DNA from: Vibrio renipiscarius
GTDB taxonomy: Bacteria; Pseudomonadota; Gammaproteobacteria; Enterobacterales; Vibrionaceae
DNA: 64,000 nucleotides
Assembly (NCBI RefSeq): GCF_000827885.1
Contig: NZ_JTKH01000021.1
Coordinates: forward strand, 62,001-126,000
Direction of reading: 5' to 3'
The first letter of the stretch is position 1; each line of letters begins with the position of its first letter. A program made the translations under genes and the position numbers. The notes beneath the pieces are model-generated. The model worked only from the letters and a program-made list of their open reading frames with translations, made no database searches and was not told the DNA's origin. Below are positions 62,160 through 64,000 of this stretch, in pieces.

Positions 62160-63311
62160 ATGCAGTTAAATGAAACTATCGCGCGACAAATCGTTGAGCG
62201 TTCAATGAAAATCATCCCTTATTCCGTCAATGTCATGGATGAATTAGGCCGAATTATTGGCTCAGGCGATCCGACTCGACTTCGTCAACGGCATGAAGGT
62301 TCGATCTTGGCCATCACGGAACAGCGCGTGGTCGCGATTGATTCCGCCACCGCTCAACACCTCAAAGGCGTCAAACCGGGCATTAATTTCCCTATCATCT
62401 ATCAAGAGAAAGTCATCGGCGTCATTGGTATCTCCGGCGAGCCTGACTGCGTTCAACAATACGGTGAACTGGTCAAAATGACGGCAGAACTGATCGTTGA
62501 GCAAGCCGCTTTGATGTCACAAGTTGAATGGCATAAACGCCATCGAGAAGAGCTCGTCATGCAACTGATTCAAGGCGCGCAACTCGATGATGGGCAAATA
62601 CGCGTGATCGCAGAACGCCTCGACCTTGATTTAACCAAACCTCGCATTGCTGCCGTGGTTCAAATTATGTCGGATGATGACAATGCCCCTTTATCATTAG
62701 CACACCTACAACAACTCGTTCACTTACTTGAGTTTCCTGAGCGCGATAATTTAGTTGGTATTCTCTCGGTCGCCACCAATGAAGTGGTGGTATTAAAACC
62801 GATTGAACTGACCAAATCTGGTTGGTCGGTCGACAATGAGCGCAAGCGCGTGACCAAATTACTCAAACGTGTTCGTCAGTTAGGTAAATTTAAAATTCGC
62901 ATGGCATTGGGGGATTACTTCCCTGGCCACGATGGTTTAAGTAAGTCCTATCAAACCGCCAAACTCACACTAGACGCGATTGACGATCAAGAAGGCGAAG
63001 TGTTTTTCTATCAAAATCACCGCCTACCCGTACTGCTCAGTAGCTTGTTTGAGGAATCTTGGAAAGTGGAACAAATCAAGGAACCGTTTGATTTATTGCT
63101 ACAAAAAGACAATAAAAGCACTCTAGTGAAAACACTTAAGGCATATTTTGCACAGAACTGTGATGCTTATCAAACTTGCCAAATCTTGCATATTCACCGT
63201 AATACCCTTCGCTATCGACTCGAGCGTATAGAGGAAATAACAACATTAAATATCAACAACTTAGATGACAAACTGCACCTTTACCTCGCGCTAAAACTAT
63301 TTGGTCACTAA
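62160..63311 (+). CDS. cdaR: CdaR family sugar-diacid/glycerate regulator
   Basis: This 383-residue transcription activator is of the CdaR (SdaR) type. The N-terminal diacid-binding domain has QIVERSMKIIPYSVNVMDELGRIIGSGDPTRLRQRHEGS and GINFPIIYQEKVIGVIGISGEP. The middle GGDEF-like domain of the PucR family follows. The C-terminal HTH_30 shows LKAYFAQNCDAYQTCQILHIHRNTLRYRLERIEE. E. coli CdaR activates glucarate, galactarate and glycerate genes in response to glycerate. Here the next gene is a GntP-family permease with a palindrome in front, which fits. The start has no clear ribosome-binding site. Confidence 0.9.
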   Translation: MQLNETIARQIVERSMKIIPYSVNVMDELGRIIGSGDPTRLRQRHEGSILAITEQRVVAIDSATAQHLKGVKPGINFPIIYQEKVIGVIGISGEPDCVQQYGELVKMTAELIVEQAALMSQVEWHKRHREELVMQLIQGAQLDDGQIRVIAERLDLDLTKPRIAAVVQIMSDDDNAPLSLAHLQQLVHLLEFPERDNLVGILSVATNEVVVLKPIELTKSGWSVDNERKRVTKLLKRVRQLGKFKIRMALGDYFPGHDGLSKSYQTAKLTLDAIDDQEGEVFFYQNHRLPVLLSSLFEESWKVEQIKEPFDLLLQKDNKSTLVKTLKAYFAQNCDAYQTCQILHIHRNTLRYRLERIEEITTLNINNLDDKLHLYLALKLFGH

Positions 63312-63319
63312 TGAGCAAA

Positions 63320-63335
63320 TTGTGCAATTGCACAA
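63320..63335. promoter_or_regulatory. Perfect 16-bp palindrome, candidate CdaR operator
   Basis: TTGTGCAATTGCACAA is its own reverse complement and lies nine bases after the cdaR stop, about 110 bases before the permease start. The position suits activation of the permease by CdaR. Assignment to CdaR is inference. Confidence 0.6.
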
Positions 63336-63444
63336 AAACAACCTCGTAAACGCTTGAATATTTGTTAACCACTCTAAAGACGACAAGGCCACGCCTCTCT
63401 ATAGTCGGCAAAAAATAACTCTCCTAACTTAGATGGAAACAACC

Positions 63445-64000
63445 ATGGTTGAAGTCTCTACCCTAGGCGCCTTAGCGGCACTGATTGTGGCAATCGCGCT
63501 TATCCTACGAAAAGTACCACCAGCATACGGTATGATCATTGGCGCTCTAGTGGGCGGTGTTATCGGTGGCGTTTCTCTTACTGATACCGTTTCACTCATG
63601 ATTGGCGGCGCGCAAGGTATTGTTACTGCCGTACTGCGTATTTTGGCTGCTGGTGTACTGGCTGGCGTATTGATTGAGTCTGGTGCGGCCACCTCAATTG
63701 CAGAAACGATTGTTAAAAAAGTCGGTGAAACTCGCGCCCTGTTTGCGCTTGCATTGGCGACTCTTATTCTGACCGCCGTTGGCGTATTCGTTGACGTTGC
63801 CGTTATTACTGTTTCTCCTATCGCACTGGCTATTGCCCAACGTGCCAACATCTCTAAAGCCGCTATTTTGCTGGCAATGGTTGGCGGTGGTAAAGCGGGT
63901 AACGTGATGTCACCAAACCCAAATGCGATTGCCGCAGCAGACGCATTCAACGTTCCGCTAACGTCAGTGATGGCTGCCGGTGTTATTCCTGGTTTATTTG
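63445..64000 (+). CDS. GntP family permease (glycerate/gluconate type), 5-prime part
   Basis: The reading frame is open to the window end and gives 185 residues of a permease of usual length about 420-450. It starts MVEVSTLGALAALIVAIALILRKVPPAYGMIIGALVGGVIGG and contains LRILAAGVLAGVLIESGAA, FVDVAVITVSPIALAIAQRA and GGGKAGNVMSPNPNAIAAADAF, all typical of GntP. I placed the start at the ATG at 63445 after GGAA. An in-frame ATG at 63433 adds METT and has no purine run before it. Sequence and CdaR context favour glycerate as substrate. The gene continues outside the window. Confidence 0.88.
   Translation, partial: MVEVSTLGALAALIVAIALILRKVPPAYGMIIGALVGGVIGGVSLTDTVSLMIGGAQGIVTAVLRILAAGVLAGVLIESGAATSIAETIVKKVGETRALFALALATLILTAVGVFVDVAVITVSPIALAIAQRANISKAAILLAMVGGGKAGNVMSPNPNAIAAADAFNVPLTSVMAAGVIPGLF

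Overview
The window is chromosomal DNA of a Vibrio species, not obviously V. cholerae itself. The evidence is gene content and order. A rimP-nusA-infB-rbfA-truB cluster, ftsH-folP-glmM-secG and greA next to an OmpU-type porin and dacB lead into a complete chitobiose regulon (chiS, chitin-oligosaccharide ABC importer, GH9, GspK-type kinase, GH20, chitobiose phosphorylase, sugar phosphomutase). An iron(III) ABC importer and glnK-amtB follow. As I recall, this is the order of the V. cholerae chromosome I block that carries VC0645 down to VC0605, and several protein matches (ChiS, OmpU, ErpA) are residue-for-residue close. No integrase, transposase, insertion sequence or CRISPR array is visible. 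The left half is core genome. The right third carries more lineage-specific genes.

Layout. 1-13 kb, almost all on the minus strand: a DUF1499 fragment converging on truB, then (in transcription order) rlmE, ftsH, folP, glmM, secG, tRNA-Leu, initiator tRNA-Met, rimP, nusA, infB, rbfA, truB. 13-20.6 kb: yhbY, greA with a leader terminator, ompU, dacB, an MgtE-like Mg2+ channel gene with a long structured leader, tyrS, and an M23 endopeptidase. 20.6-29.7 kb: an RND efflux pair, erpA, hemL, a tiny cysteine-rich membrane protein missed by ordinary ORF calling, an AI-2E-family membrane protein, and rsmC. 29.7-48.4 kb: the chitobiose regulon. 48.5-55.3 kb: a DJ-1/PfpI protein, a ribbon-helix-helix protein, fbpABC with a Fur-type operator, and glnK-amtB with a sigma54/NtrC control region. 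55.5-64 kb: a secreted M60-like metallopeptidase, yacL, a two-component system divergent from a DUF5666 lipoprotein, and a CdaR-type regulator with the start of a GntP-family permease.

How the genes work together. The chitin block reads as one pathway. CBP captures chitin oligosaccharides in the periplasm and, from published V. cholerae work, also gates ChiS. The ABC importer brings (GlcNAc)2 into the cytoplasm. Chitobiose phosphorylase, GH20, GH9, the amino-sugar kinase and the phosphomutase convert the products into GlcNAc-6-P and GlcN-6-P. Strong hairpins sit at four of the operon's gene junctions, which suggests differential mRNA stability or processing. The glnK-amtB control region and the fbpA promoter each show textbook regulatory sites.

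Most unusual items. These are the mgtE leader (19-codon proline-containing ORF inside a closed stem, with two C6 tracts), the GraL-like terminator in the greA leader, paired perfect palindromes in the 3-prime trailer of the initiator tRNA, 9-bp-periodic direct repeats upstream of cbp, the M60-like peptidase with a non-canonical HEMAH site, the 38-residue cysteine-rich protein, and the two-component/DUF5666 divergon. No wholly new system is proven by the sequence alone. The mgtE leader and the two-component/DUF5666 pair are the best candidates for something undescribed.
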